Translations under genes and position numbers: made by a program
NCBI GenBank assembly: GCA_021851715.1
Contig: JAJZCR010000012.1
Span: forward strand, 1 to 64,000
Direction: 5' to 3'
Source of the DNA: Planctomycetota bacterium
Lineage (GTDB): Bacteria; Planctomycetota; Phycisphaerae; WQYP01
Length of the DNA stretch: 64,000 nt
Shown: positions 44,937 to 54,355 of the stretch, in pieces
Layout: each line of letters opens with the position of its first letter
Numbering within the stretch: the first letter of the stretch is position 1
The notes under the pieces: model-generated
Databases searched by the model: none
Told to the model about the DNA's origin: nothing
What the model saw: the letters and a program-made list of their open reading frames with translations, nothing else

Positions 44937-46364
44937 ATGGCCGAGCCAACAGAATCGATGAGAAGCCAGCCCGCCGGGAATCTGCCGGGACTTCTGATTT
45001 CTGATAATACGGCCAATGCCTACGCTACGCCGCCGGAATCTCTCACCCGCGAAGACCTGGCACGGGCCAAGGATCGTTTCGCTGTGGAACGCGCCCGACG
45101 CAATTTTCGTCTGCCCGCTTCCTGGCGCTGGTTGCGTTTGCTCTGGCTTTTAGCAGGTCCGGGAGTGCTGGTTTTTCTGGGAGAAAATGATGCTCCAAGC
45201 ATGCTATCCTATGCGGCAACAGGATCGCAATTCGGCATCGGATTTTTTCTGCCATTTATTGTGATGACCTTTGCCGCAGCATGGATCGTGCAGGAAATGA
45301 CCGTGCGCCTGGGTGCGGTTACCCACCGCGGCCATGCAGAAATGATTTTTGACCGGTTTGGCCCATTCTGGGGAATTTTCTCCATGGGAGACCTGGTCTT
45401 GGGAAATTTCCTCACGCTCATCACTGAATTCATCGGCATCAGGGCGGGCTTGAGTTTTTTCGGCGTACCGCCGCTGGTAGCCGTCGGCGGAGCCTTGGTG
45501 CTTATTCTGGCCGTCACCATGACATCTCGCTATTGGACGTGGGAACGTATTCTGCTGACCATCGCTCTATTTAACGGCTTATTTATTCCCGTGGCCCTTC
45601 TCACCCACCCGAACTGGCACGCGGTAGGACACGCTTTTCTCACGTGGAGCCCACTGCCGGGCGGCCTGGATTCCAACAACATCATCATGATGATGGCCGA
45701 CATTGGGGCCACTGTGACACCATGGATGCTCTTTTTTCAACAAGGGGCCACCACCGACAAAGGCATGCAGCCGCGGGACGTCAACTTCGGTCGCTGGGAC
45801 ACCTCCATAGGCACCCTGCTGGCGGCCACCTTCGGTATTGCCGCGGTACTGGCCACGGTGCCGCTGCATATCCACGGCATCAGCGCAGCCAATTTCCAGG
45901 GTGCACAATTTGCCCAGGCGATTGAGCCGTATGTCGGAAGACTTGGGTCCACCCTGTTTGCCCTGGGCCTGGTGGAAGCCGGATTGGTCGCAGCCATCAG
46001 CATTTCCACATCTTCTGCCTACGCCTTCGGCGAGGTGCTGCATCACGCCCACAGTCTTAACCGCACGGTTAAAGAAGCCTGGCCGTTCTATCTCGTACTG
46101 ACCGGCTCGGCCCTGGCCGCCGGGGCCATCGTGCTGATCCCCCATGCCCCCCTGGAATTCATTGTGCTTATCGTCAATGTGATTGCCGTATTGGCCATGC
46201 CCCCGGCCCTGCTTTTTCTGCTGCTTTTAGTCAATGACCGGCAGGTTATGGGCGACCGGGTGAATAGTTTGTGGCTTAATATCGCCGGAATCTCCGTTAC
46301 CGTAGCTTTAATCGTCGCCGGCATTAGCTACGCTCTTACCGTTGTGTTTCCTCAACTGTTTTAA
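44937..46364 (+). CDS. Nramp (SLC11)-family transporter with divergent metal-site motifs
   Basis: 475 residues with about eleven TM helices after a 70-residue N-terminal tail. TM1 aligns as GPGVLVFLGENDAPSMLSY: the usual DPGN motif is replaced by NDAPS. TM6, which normally carries MPH, reads GATVTPWMLFFQQ. The methionine used to select transition metals is thus absent, as in Nramp-related magnesium transporters and other outgroup clades. Neighbouring control by a DtxR-type repressor favours iron or manganese, so its ion is unclear. Inner-membrane protein. A 78-residue membrane protein follows 13 bases later. Confidence 0.85.
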   Translation: MAEPTESMRSQPAGNLPGLLISDNTANAYATPPESLTREDLARAKDRFAVERARRNFRLPASWRWLRLLWLLAGPGVLVFLGENDAPSMLSYAATGSQFGIGFFLPFIVMTFAAAWIVQEMTVRLGAVTHRGHAEMIFDRFGPFWGIFSMGDLVLGNFLTLITEFIGIRAGLSFFGVPPLVAVGGALVLILAVTMTSRYWTWERILLTIALFNGLFIPVALLTHPNWHAVGHAFLTWSPLPGGLDSNNIIMMMADIGATVTPWMLFFQQGATTDKGMQPRDVNFGRWDTSIGTLLAATFGIAAVLATVPLHIHGISAANFQGAQFAQAIEPYVGRLGSTLFALGLVEAGLVAAISISTSSAYAFGEVLHHAHSLNRTVKEAWPFYLVLTGSALAAGAIVLIPHAPLEFIVLIVNVIAVLAMPPALLFLLLLVNDRQVMGDRVNSLWLNIAGISVTVALIVAGISYALTVVFPQLF

Positions 46365-46377
46365 GCAGGAGTCTCAT

Positions 46378-46614
46378 ATGCCAACCGCAGCCAACGACAG
46401 CAACAATCCACACGGACCGCATCCCAGCCCGGCCTCCGAGTCTAAGCTGGTTCACGCCGTACTGGAAGAGGACCAGCTCTACGCGTTTAAACAGAAAACC
46501 CATTTCGGGCGGCGCGAGATTTCACCCAACCTGCATATCCTTTTGTGGGCGCTGCGCATTTATGTTCTTGTCATGATGGTAATTGTGGTGGTGCAGATTT
46601 TACGCATCATTTAA
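46378..46614 (+). CDS. Small single-TM membrane protein following the Nramp gene
   Basis: 78 residues from ATG 46378, with AGGAG six bases upstream. A soluble N-terminus (Asn/His/Pro-rich, then acidic) precedes a single C-terminal TM segment (about 53-76, ILLWALRIYVLVMMVIVVVQ). No family recognised. The spacing and direction make it a likely accessory part of the metal transporter (inference). Confidence 0.65.
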   Translation: MPTAANDSNNPHGPHPSPASESKLVHAVLEEDQLYAFKQKTHFGRREISPNLHILLWALRIYVLVMMVIVVVQILRII

Positions 46615-46654
46615 ATCCAGGCTTCTAGACCGCTGCCGTCCGCCAACGCAGTTC

Positions 46655-47278
46655 TTATTGACGCCGACGGCACCTGACGCCCAGCAGCGATATACCCAAC
46701 ATCGCCATGAGTGCCAGCGTGCGTGATTCCGGCACCGACGTAATCGGAGGATTGGTAAACGTCGTAAGCCCGCTCCCCGGCACCGATTGGCCCGGAGCAA
46801 TGCTGTCAAAGCCGGACCCGATCTGATACGGTTGAAAACCCGCCACCGGAATAAAATCATTGTTGCCTGCCGTGCCTGCATCATCACCGCCATCCGAGAC
46901 GACCTCCGCCACGTACACCTGATCTCCGACTACTTGCTTGAGTTCTCCGCCCTGCACATCCGTCTCGCCCAGCGCACCCTCGCCGCCATTGGTACCGACA
47001 AATACACTCACGCTTTCATGCGCCACGTTGAAATCCATGCGCGAAACATCGTCAAAAAATTGCGAGTAGGCGTTATTGCCGGCCAGCGTACCGCCGCTGA
47101 TATGCGTACGAAATAATGTGGCCAGAGTGGTGCCGGAATTCATCAGATCTGCCGGGCCATTTTGCGAAACGTTGACAATAGTCACAGTGCTGCCCTTTGC
47201 CGCAGCACCGGTGCCTAGCGCCAATCCCGCCATCACCGACCAAATCATCGCATTGTGAGCCGTGTTCTGTTTACCCAT
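46655..47278 (-). CDS. PEP-CTERM-like exported protein, paralogue 2
   Basis: 207 residues from ATG 47278, behind AGGAGAGAGAATC. Signal peptide (MIWSVMAGLALGTGAAA), body sharing NGPAD, GNNAYSQ, GGEGALGETDVQGGEL and QVYVAE with the protein at 36359-36973, and a C-terminal SVPESRTLALM, a TM helix and CRRRQ. The sorting motif is VPES rather than the usual VPEP, still acceptable for the PEP-CTERM class. Probably the same kind of exported surface protein; the gene is convergent with the Nramp operon. Confidence 0.82.
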   Translation of the reverse strand: MGKQNTAHNAMIWSVMAGLALGTGAAAKGSTVTIVNVSQNGPADLMNSGTTLATLFRTHISGGTLAGNNAYSQFFDDVSRMDFNVAHESVSVFVGTNGGEGALGETDVQGGELKQVVGDQVYVAEVVSDGGDDAGTAGNNDFIPVAGFQPYQIGSGFDSIAPGQSVPGSGLTTFTNPPITSVPESRTLALMAMLGISLLGVRCRRRQ

Positions 47279-47553
47279 GATTCTCTCTCCTTTTTCGGCG
47301 TGGGACCAAGCCGATCCACATGAATACCACCGCAAGCGGCTGTCGGGGAAAACCCCGGCCCAATTAATTTTCAACCGCTTTCGCGGCAAGTTCCCTACGG
47401 AACTTCATTCTCTGCGTCTGCATACCCTTGCCAGTAGAGCTGTTACTTCCTACCCTCACCATCTCATGGAGCTATCGACTTTTCGACACCATGGCAGTAT
47501 TTTTTTTAATTATCGGCCATCATCGCCGGTAAAAGGCGGCCGGACATGCAATA

Positions 47554-48399
47554 TCAGCGACGTGTCTGCAGGGCCAATGTCGCAAACAGGCTCACGCCGT
47601 TAAACACCGAATGCATGGTGATATCGGTCCATAAATTGCCGGTGCGTTCATAAACATAACCCAATGCCACCCCCAGCAGAAACAGCGTAACAAATGCTGA
47701 AGGCTCCGCATGTGCCAGTGCAAAAAATGCACTGCTGATGAAAATGGCCCCCCATCGGTCCGCCGGGGCAATGGCCGTCGGCCGAGACTTCTCGCCGAAC
47801 TTCCCTGCTGACTGCGGCACCACAAAATGCCCACGTATATTCGCCAAAACCTGGGCCAGATAACTTTGCACCAGGCCTCGAAAAAATAATTCCTCTGACA
47901 GCGGTGCCAGTACGCACAGGCTAAACGTCATGAGTGCCAGAATTTCCGGCGCGGGATGATGCTGCACCGCCTTCAGCAGGGAATTCTGCGGCGCGTTGCG
48001 GTGCCACAATGCCTTTTCCACCGTCACGGATATGACATCGCCTAAAAATACCAGGGGCCATGCAACCGCAATGGCTCCTAATCCGATGAGAATGCCGCGC
48101 CAAACGGACCCCCCAGACTTCATCCCCACACCCTGAATGCCCCCCTGGCAGGCCGTCGCCGCAAACGTCAGCACCAGGGCAATCGTGATCAGACGCCATG
48201 TGGAATCCAACAGCCAGAACGCCGGCTGCATTGCCACCACTGAAATGTGAGACCGATGAGATAAAAAAGGTGCGCCCAGCACTCCGATCAGAAAAACCGC
48301 CGCAATAACGACCACCACATGCACGATACTGAACTTGTTGGGATCTCTGGGTCTGATCAGCAGCGGCGCATCCGAAAACACCCGCTTGTGAAACAGCAT
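47554..48399 (-). CDS. CPBP-family intramembrane metalloprotease
   Basis: 281 residues from ATG 48399. Family motifs: EELFFRGLVQSYL (motif 1), FALAHAEPSAF (motif 2) and HSVFNGVS (motif 3); these Glu and His residues form the membrane-embedded metal site of the CAAX-processing/bacteriocin-processing family. Seven or eight TM segments. The open frame continues upstream of this ATG through a further hydrophobic segment to a stop near 48482, with AAGGAG but no ATG, GTG or TTG, so the true start is uncertain (see findings). Divergent from trpC. Confidence 0.85.
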   Translation of the reverse strand: MLFHKRVFSDAPLLIRPRDPNKFSIVHVVVVIAAVFLIGVLGAPFLSHRSHISVVAMQPAFWLLDSTWRLITIALVLTFAATACQGGIQGVGMKSGGSVWRGILIGLGAIAVAWPLVFLGDVISVTVEKALWHRNAPQNSLLKAVQHHPAPEILALMTFSLCVLAPLSEELFFRGLVQSYLAQVLANIRGHFVVPQSAGKFGEKSRPTAIAPADRWGAIFISSAFFALAHAEPSAFVTLFLLGVALGYVYERTGNLWTDITMHSVFNGVSLFATLALQTRR

Positions 48400-48466
48400 C
48401 CAGATGCTGATGGGGACCCAGATAAAAATAATGATTCCGCTTATAATAGGTTCGCTGTGATGGTTG

Positions 48467-49321
48467 ATGAGCCACTCCTTTTACCAGTACCAGGGGGTCT
48501 TACCACTGAATATACTTCACCAGATCGTCGAAACCAAGAAGCAGGAAGTAGCCGCTGGTGCACTCCGCCGTCCTTTGGCGGAGTTGCAACGCCTGGCCGC
48601 AGATGCCGGACCGGTACGTAATTTTTTCTCAGCAGTCACCAAACCACCCCATGGCATGGTCAATGTGATCGCGGAAATAAAAAAGGCCTCGCCGTCGGCC
48701 GGTCTGATCCGGCCGGATTTTGACCCGGTGACCATTGCCCATACCTACCACGCCGCCGGTGCCGATGCACTCAGTGTGCTCACGGACGAAAAATATTTCC
48801 ATGGCCGCCTGGATTATATTCAACAGGTGCGACAGGCCGTGCCCCTGCCGGTGTTACGCAAGGATTTCATCATCGATCCCTGGCAGGTATGGGAATCGCG
48901 CGTTGCAGGGGCCGATGCAATTTTGCTGATTGCTCAGGTTCTCACCGATTCGATGCTTACGGACCTGCTGATTCTGGCGGCGGAACTGAAATTAACCGCC
49001 CTGGTGGAAGTTCACGAAATGGATTCGCTGCTGCGAGTGCGATCGGTGATGGGATTCCCCATGCGCAGCTACAGCCTGCTGGGCATTAACAATCGCGACC
49101 TGACCACATTCAATGTCGATTTTTCCACCTCCCTGCGGCTGGCCGAATTTGCCGAGGATAAAACCATTCTTGTGGCGGAGAGCGGCATTCGTGAAAAATC
49201 GGATGTGCAACGCCTGGCTGCCGCCGGGATACGCACGGTCCTGATCGGCGAAACGCTGATGAAAAGCGATGATGTAGCGCAAACCATGGCCAACCTGAAG
49301 GGCATCTTCCGCCAGGCGTAG
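48467..49321 (+). CDS. trpC: Indole-3-glycerol phosphate synthase
   Basis: 284 residues; closes the indole ring from CdRP in tryptophan synthesis. TIM-barrel motifs: VIAEIKKASPSAGLI, YHAAGADALSVLTDEKYF, VLRKDFIIDPWQVWESRVAGADAILLI, LLGINNRDLTTFNVD and LVAESGIREKSDV. The catalytic Lys and Glu residues are all present. The family usually begins near NILHQIV; here that point is a CTG (48506) behind GGGGG, with ATG 48467 as the first ordinary start. No other trp genes are in the window. Confidence 0.95.
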   Translation: MSHSFYQYQGVLPLNILHQIVETKKQEVAAGALRRPLAELQRLAADAGPVRNFFSAVTKPPHGMVNVIAEIKKASPSAGLIRPDFDPVTIAHTYHAAGADALSVLTDEKYFHGRLDYIQQVRQAVPLPVLRKDFIIDPWQVWESRVAGADAILLIAQVLTDSMLTDLLILAAELKLTALVEVHEMDSLLRVRSVMGFPMRSYSLLGINNRDLTTFNVDFSTSLRLAEFAEDKTILVAESGIREKSDVQRLAAAGIRTVLIGETLMKSDDVAQTMANLKGIFRQA

Positions 49322-49472
49322 CGGGACTTTCGATATCCGGATAGCTGGTCGTTCAACAGGGTGCAGGCAGCACCGGGATGCCGCGGGCGACGGTGAAACG
49401 CCAGTCCCTTCATGGCGGGCACCGTATCCTCTGCCAACCCAGTTTGTGGTTCTTGAAGCGCTGGTGGCGAAT

Positions 49473-50447
49473 TCACACGTGGTCGCCCACGGCAGCGTAA
49501 TGCAGCTCGGACGAACACGTGCTAAGTGCTTCTTCCAGTACTTCGTGGCGGGCAGTCCGTGCGGGATCCGCGGTGACAGGTTCCGCATCTTCCGCAGTGC
49601 AAATCCGCACCTGCCCCCCGCCAATTTCCAGATAGGTGGAGGGAACTTCAGTCCAGCATCCACTGTTGAAATACGCAATCGGACCCGCCACCGCCGCCGC
49701 ATGATGGGTATGGCCGCAGATCACAGCCTGGCATCCTAATTTAGCGGCGTAAGCCAGCGACCTGATCTGCACCTTGTCCAGACAGTGCAAAAATATTTTG
49801 GATTTGGCTTTAGCCAGACGGGCCACATAATGCCGCCGGTCCACCCGTTGAAGCACGTTGTAAATCTGATCGCCCAACCACGTGAGCACTGGGTGGTGAT
49901 CGATAAAATCATCAAAAATATGGCCGTGAATGACCAGCATCCGCCGTCCACCGCTCTCCAGAATGTATTCATTGAGCACCTGCACACCCAACAGGTGCGA
50001 AACAATTTCCGCCGGCCCATCGTGATTGCCGCAGGTCCAAACCACCTCGATTTTGTCGGAGAGATGCCGCAGCAGGGAAAGCACTTTCCAGTGCGTTTTT
50101 TTGAGGCGGCGAAAGTCGATGGAGTCAAACACGTCGCCGTTGATAATCAGGCGGCGCGTCGGCGGGTGACCGGCGCTGATTTTCTCGAGCATGTCTTCCA
50201 GGAGACGACACAGCCGCCGGGCTTGGCAGTTTTCGCAGCCCAAATGGATGTCGGAGATAATCATGGCATCCAGCGGCGGACTATCCAGCTTGTCACCCCA
50301 ACACTCCAGACGATCACCGATGTCACTTGGGAAGGATGGCCGTCTTCCATCGCCTCGCGACAAGACCATTCCCGCAGCGCTATCCGGGGCTGAAACCAAC
50401 AAGCCGCGTTGGCCAATCAAATTCAGATGTTCTAGTCTGTTACCCAC
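49473..50447 (-). CDS. LpxH-like UDP-2,3-diacylglucosamine pyrophosphatase / metallophosphoesterase
   Basis: 324 residues starting at GTG 50447. The calcineurin-like metallophosphoesterase motifs are in order: SDIHLGCENC, LIINGDVFDSIDF, TCGNHDG, LVIHGHIFDD, CGHTHHA. It resembles the LpxH family that cleaves UDP-diacylglucosamine to lipid X in lipid A synthesis. The first 60 residues have no counterpart there; a start at ATG 50264 is possible. TATACT lies seven bases before the GTG, suggesting a leaderless message. No other lpx genes are in view. Confidence 0.83.
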   Translation of the reverse strand: MGNRLEHLNLIGQRGLLVSAPDSAAGMVLSRGDGRRPSFPSDIGDRLECWGDKLDSPPLDAMIISDIHLGCENCQARRLCRLLEDMLEKISAGHPPTRRLIINGDVFDSIDFRRLKKTHWKVLSLLRHLSDKIEVVWTCGNHDGPAEIVSHLLGVQVLNEYILESGGRRMLVIHGHIFDDFIDHHPVLTWLGDQIYNVLQRVDRRHYVARLAKAKSKIFLHCLDKVQIRSLAYAAKLGCQAVICGHTHHAAAVAGPIAYFNSGCWTEVPSTYLEIGGGQVRICTAEDAEPVTADPARTARHEVLEEALSTCSSELHYAAVGDHV

Positions 50448-50454
50448 GTCGTAA

Positions 50455-50460
50455 AGTATA
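50455..50460 (-). promoter_or_regulatory. Candidate -10 box for a leaderless LpxH-like transcript
   Basis: On the minus strand TATACT is followed by seven bases and then GTG 50447, with no Shine-Dalgarno between. The -35 is poor. Confidence 0.35.
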
Positions 50461-50596
50461 GTCTACGCACGTTTGCGAGCGGTAAGGCTAGTATAAGCGA
50501 TCGGTAAATATTTCGGCCGGCGGTTTTAGCTGAATAATGTCGTATATCGCCACGGCAATGACGTCCGACAATCTGATGATGTCCAATATGCGAAAA

Positions 50597-52636
50597 TCAG
50601 CCGGGTTGTGGCAGCGGACCAACCCCCGCGCCGGTAGCGGTCGGGTCTGCGCCGCCCCGCACTTCCGGCCCACGACGCAATTGTTCAGCCGCCAGCAGAT
50701 CTCCTACGGTAGGTTTGGAGAGCGCCTGGCCGCTCATAATTCGTTTTACATCTTCGGCATCCAGGCTTTCGTATTTCAGCAGGGCATCTTTCAGGTTCGT
50801 CAACTCCGTTTTCTTTTCAATCAGAAGTTGGGTGGCTTCCTGATGCGCTGTTTTAATCAGTCGTTGAACTTCCGAATCAATCAGCTCCGCAGTTTTTTCG
50901 CTGTATTCGCGGGTGCGTGGCATCCAGCTCTGCTCGTCATCCTGACTGAAACGAATAGGACCCAGGGCCTCGCTCATACCATAAGAACACACCATTTCCC
51001 GGGCTATGGCCGTGGCCTGGCGAATATCCATACCCGCGCCGGAATCCACTTCATTAAGATACAATTCTTCGGCCACCCGGCCACCAAACAATATGCGCAG
51101 TTGCGCCAACAAATGTTTCTGACTCAGATAATACCGATCTTTTTCAGGCAGTGAAAAAGTGGCACCACCGAAGGGACCACGCGGAATAATCGTCACCTTG
51201 TGCAGCGGATCCGCCTGCGGCGAAAAGAACTGAATGACCGCATGACCAGCCTCATGCCACGCCGTAAGTATGCGGTCCTCTTCGTCCATGGCCCGTGTCT
51301 TGCGGGCCTTGCCAAAGCGAATTTTATCCCGGGCCTCTTCCAGATCCGTCATTTCCACAGCCTCTTTGTTCGCCATGGTCGCAATCAAAGCCGCTTCATT
51401 AATCACCGCGGCCAAATCCGCACCGCTGAACATGGGAGTCTGCCGGGCCAGCTTGAGCATATCCACATCCGCCGCCAATTTCACTTTCTTGGCGTGGACC
51501 TTGAGAATCTCGTAGCGGCCCTTGATATCCGGCAACGGCACCGTCACCTGGCGGTCGAAACGACCCGGACGGGTTAATGCCGGGTCCAGCACATCTGAAC
51601 GATTGGTCGCGGCAATGACGATGACCTGATCGTTGGTATCAAAGCCATCCATTTCCACCAAAATGGCGTTCAGGGTCTGTTCTCTTTCATCATGGCCGCC
51701 GCTGCTGAAGCCGTTGCCGCGTCTCCGGCCCACCGCATCAATTTCATCAAGAAATACAATGCATGGCGAGCTTTCTTTGGCGGTTTTAAACAGATCGCGT
51801 ACCCGCGACGCTCCCACACCCACAAACATTTCCACAAAGTCCGAACCGCTGATGGAGAAAAACGGCACATCCGCTTCGCCGGCAATGGCCTTGGCCAAAA
51901 GAGTTTTACCCACACCCGGCGAACCAATCAGCAGAACACCACGCGGAATGCGGCCGCCAAGCTTTTGAAAACGCTTGGGATTGCGCAAAAACTCCACAAT
52001 TTCCGTCAGTTCTTCCTTGGCTTCATCGATGCCCGCCACGTCGTTAAACGTCACATTGGTATGTTCTTTGGATAACAGCCGATGCCGCGACCGGCCGAAA
52101 TTGCCCAGCATGCCAATGCCGCCGCCCGCCGAGCGCATGTGCCGGAAAAACAGAAAATAAATAATAATGCCCACCAGAATCAGCGGACCGTAATCTATAA
52201 AAATAGTCCAAAACAAATGATTGGAAGGCTGTGACTTGTACGTCGGTACGCCGTGGCCTTTAAAGTCTTCCATAAGCTGATGCCAGCCGGCACCGTCAAT
52301 CGTCGATTTGGGACGATACGTTACCATGTACAGCGGACTGTTGGCCGGTTCACCAGCCAGCCTGGTTTTAAGCTTGAAGGTGATGCGCCCGCTGCCATGC
52401 ACAACCGCTTGCTCGATATTATTCTGGTTAAGCTCCTGGCGAAATTTGCTGTACGCAACGGTGGCTGGTCCGCCCATAGGATGCAACACCAGCAGCACCA
52501 ATACCCCAACGGCCAGAATCACCAGCCAGGCGAGCATACTCCGGCTGAAGCGAAGATTGTTATTGGGATCGCGCCCCGGGCGCGTGGAGCCTGGGTCATT
52601 ATTGCCATCCTGCGGGTTATCTTTCTGATCTGCCAT
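50597..52636 (-). CDS. ftsH: ATP-dependent zinc metalloprotease FtsH
   Basis: 679 residues from ATG 52636, behind AGAGG. One TM helix (about 34-52), a periplasmic domain, a second TM (about 145-165), then the AAA domain with GSPGVGKT (near 238-245) and [13 protein letters not shown], the [23 protein letters not shown], and the protease site HEAGH near 461. Inner-membrane protease that removes unassembled and regulatory proteins. The C-terminal tail is Gly/Pro-rich and somewhat longer than usual. A TATAAT lies about 60 bases upstream of the start. Confidence 0.97.
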   Translation of the reverse strand: MADQKDNPQDGNNDPGSTRPGRDPNNNLRFSRSMLAWLVILAVGVLVLLVLHPMGGPATVAYSKFRQELNQNNIEQAVVHGSGRITFKLKTRLAGEPANSPLYMVTYRPKSTIDGAGWHQLMEDFKGHGVPTYKSQPSNHLFWTIFIDYGPLILVGIIIYFLFFRHMRSAGGGIGMLGNFGRSRHRLLSKEHTNVTFNDVAGIDEAKEELTEIVEFLRNPKRFQKLGGRIPRGVLLIGSPGVGKTLLAKAIAGEADVPFFSISGSDFVEMFVGVGASRVRDLFKTAKESSPCIVFLDEIDAVGRRRGNGFSSGGHDEREQTLNAILVEMDGFDTNDQVIVIAATNRSDVLDPALTRPGRFDRQVTVPLPDIKGRYEILKVHAKKVKLAADVDMLKLARQTPMFSGADLAAVINEAALIATMANKEAVEMTDLEEARDKIRFGKARKTRAMDEEDRILTAWHEAGHAVIQFFSPQADPLHKVTIIPRGPFGGATFSLPEKDRYYLSQKHLLAQLRILFGGRVAEELYLNEVDSGAGMDIRQATAIAREMVCSYGMSEALGPIRFSQDDEQSWMPRTREYSEKTAELIDSEVQRLIKTAHQEATQLLIEKKTELTNLKDALLKYESLDAEDVKRIMSGQALSKPTVGDLLAAEQLRRGPEVRGGADPTATGAGVGPLPQPG

Positions 52637-52699
52637 CGAAATCCTCTGGTCCTGTGTTATGCCATCGGCGAAAATCACTCCTCGCCGCGACCTTGATTC

Positions 52700-52705
52700 A
52701 TTATA
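52700..52705 (-). promoter_or_regulatory. Candidate -10 box for ftsH
   Basis: Perfect TATAAT on the minus strand with TTCATT 17 bases upstream as a weak -35. The leader would be about 57 bases. Confidence 0.45.
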
Positions 52706-52810
52706 GGCGCAAACCCGCTGCAAATGAAACCAAACCGGGTGCTCCGGCGAGATTCGCCCAGCCACCAGATCTTCAAGCCGCTGTGATGGCCGGCACGCGG
52801 CCGGACACCA

Positions 52811-53341
52811 TCACCAAGGCAACTGCATTTCATCCACAATAGAGCGGGCTAAACTATCGATGGCCGCACTTTCGGCATCGGTCAGTCGCTGGCCAATTTG
52901 CGGCACAACCGTGCTGGACCTGGCAAAATTCACCCGGCGGACCAGCACCTTGCCGGTTCGCGCATCTTTCCACGTGAAATTCACCACGATGGTGATCTGC
53001 GTTTCCTGTGGCAGATTATTCTGCAATCGGTTGGTCAGGACATTTTCCTGCACCGAAACAATTTTTCCCGTCAAAATTGAATCCGCATGTGATTCACCGC
53101 TGATCTTATATGGCGTACGCGCCTCAATGTTTTTATCAATCGCCTCGGTCAGCTCAAATTCAAGATTGCGGCGAAACGTGCTGCTCTTAAACACCGGCAC
53201 CGCCACCGTTGCAATACTCGTGGGATAGATGGAACGGGTGGTGTACCCACACCCGGCCAGCGCCATGATACCCAGCCCAGCTAGCGCCATGCCCAACGCG
53301 ATTCCAGCCCGCCGCCAATTTTCAGGAAGCAGGTTCATCAT
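52811..53341 (-). CDS. lptE: LptE-like LPS-assembly lipoprotein
   Basis: 176 residues. Signal peptide ending in a lipobox, LAGCGY (Cys32). The mature part follows the LptE pattern: IYPTSIATVAVPVFKSSTFRRNLEFELTEAI, then beta-strands and a C-terminal helix. LptE plugs the LptD outer-membrane channel that delivers lipopolysaccharide. The ATG overlaps the stop of the BamD-like gene (ATGA), so the two are translated together. lptD is not in the window. Confidence 0.85.
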   Translation of the reverse strand: MMNLLPENWRRAGIALGMALAGLGIMALAGCGYTTRSIYPTSIATVAVPVFKSSTFRRNLEFELTEAIDKNIEARTPYKISGESHADSILTGKIVSVQENVLTNRLQNNLPQETQITIVVNFTWKDARTGKVLVRRVNFARSSTVVPQIGQRLTDAESAAIDSLARSIVDEMQLPW

Positions 53342-54348
53342 GGCCTTTTCTCCTTGGAATGTTTGAAACGCCGGGCATATTCCTTACGGGCCTTTTGAGC
53401 CCAGATAGTATCGGGCCAGCCGTGAATGACCCGCCGATAGTAATAGGACGCGGAATCCGGCCGGTTAAATCGCCAGTAAAATCGGGCGATTTCCAGTTCC
53501 CGTTTGCCTTCTATCTGATAAATCCGCTCTTCCAGCGCCTTTACCTGCATTTTGGCCGCGAGCACCGGGTAAAGTTCCGCAATGTTTTCCAGTTCCGCCT
53601 GGGCGTTGCGCAGCGGAGTCAAGTCAAAGCGCACCCCGCGAAATGTACCCAGCGAACACTCCGCCTTGCGCACCGTCGCTTTGACCGCAAATTGGCTGTA
53701 TGGATAGCGCCGAAGAAAATTGGTATACGACGCCAGCGCCCGTTGAAACTGAGCATTTTGGTAATAATAGTCCGCGATGCGGATGCCTGCAAGTTCCGCT
53801 AAGGGCGAACCACGCTGCCGATTTTGGATTCTCCGCAGCAATCGGATGGCATCACCATACACCGGCAGAATTCTCATGCCCAGAAGCCGCCGCTTGTAAC
53901 CCGCCAAAAATGCGCACGCGATATTGTATTCGCGCATCAAACATGGTTCATAGAGCGGGCTGGCGGGGAAATTATCCAGCAAGTCTTCATACGGAAACAG
54001 GGCCGCATATTTGTTGCCCATGGCATTTTGCGCATCTCCCTCCAACAGCAGCACCTGCGGCACCAACGGATCCTTTTTGTGATGACGCAGCCATTTTTTC
54101 GCCAGATGCACGACACGGCCCGGATGGCCGGTTTTCAGATCTTTAATCATGTCCGCCACTTGCGCCGGAGGACTTACCCGCCCCGGTATCACCACAGGCA
54201 CCCAAACCCCATTTTGCAATACCCAATTGGGCGTGGCTGGATCAGGCGGCGGCGTTTGCGCCTTCGCCCAGCAGGGCGCAGCCGCCAGTCCCATCAGCAC
54301 CACGGCAACCACGCAGGACAATTGTTTTTTTAACCACAGCTTCGGCAT
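53338..54348 (-). CDS. BamD-like outer-membrane assembly lipoprotein / TPR protein
   Basis: 336 residues from ATG 54348; the longer frame to 54522 adds residues that do not look coding. N-terminal signal segment (LSCVVAVVLMGLAAAPCWA), not a clear lipobox. The body is helical with TPR-type pairs (AVYFFYEDLLDNFPASPLY-like, FQRALASYTNFLRRYPYSQFAVKATVRKAECSLG, SASYYYRRVIHGWPDT), matching the BamD/YfiO or outer-membrane assembly TPR layout. Coupled with lptE, so an envelope-biogenesis role is likely. A promoter lies just upstream. Confidence 0.8.
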   Translation of the reverse strand: MPKLWLKKQLSCVVAVVLMGLAAAPCWAKAQTPPPDPATPNWVLQNGVWVPVVIPGRVSPPAQVADMIKDLKTGHPGRVVHLAKKWLRHHKKDPLVPQVLLLEGDAQNAMGNKYAALFPYEDLLDNFPASPLYEPCLMREYNIACAFLAGYKRRLLGMRILPVYGDAIRLLRRIQNRQRGSPLAELAGIRIADYYYQNAQFQRALASYTNFLRRYPYSQFAVKATVRKAECSLGTFRGVRFDLTPLRNAQAELENIAELYPVLAAKMQVKALEERIYQIEGKRELEIARFYWRFNRPDSASYYYRRVIHGWPDTIWAQKARKEYARRFKHSKEKRP

Positions 54349-54355
54349 CGCCGAA

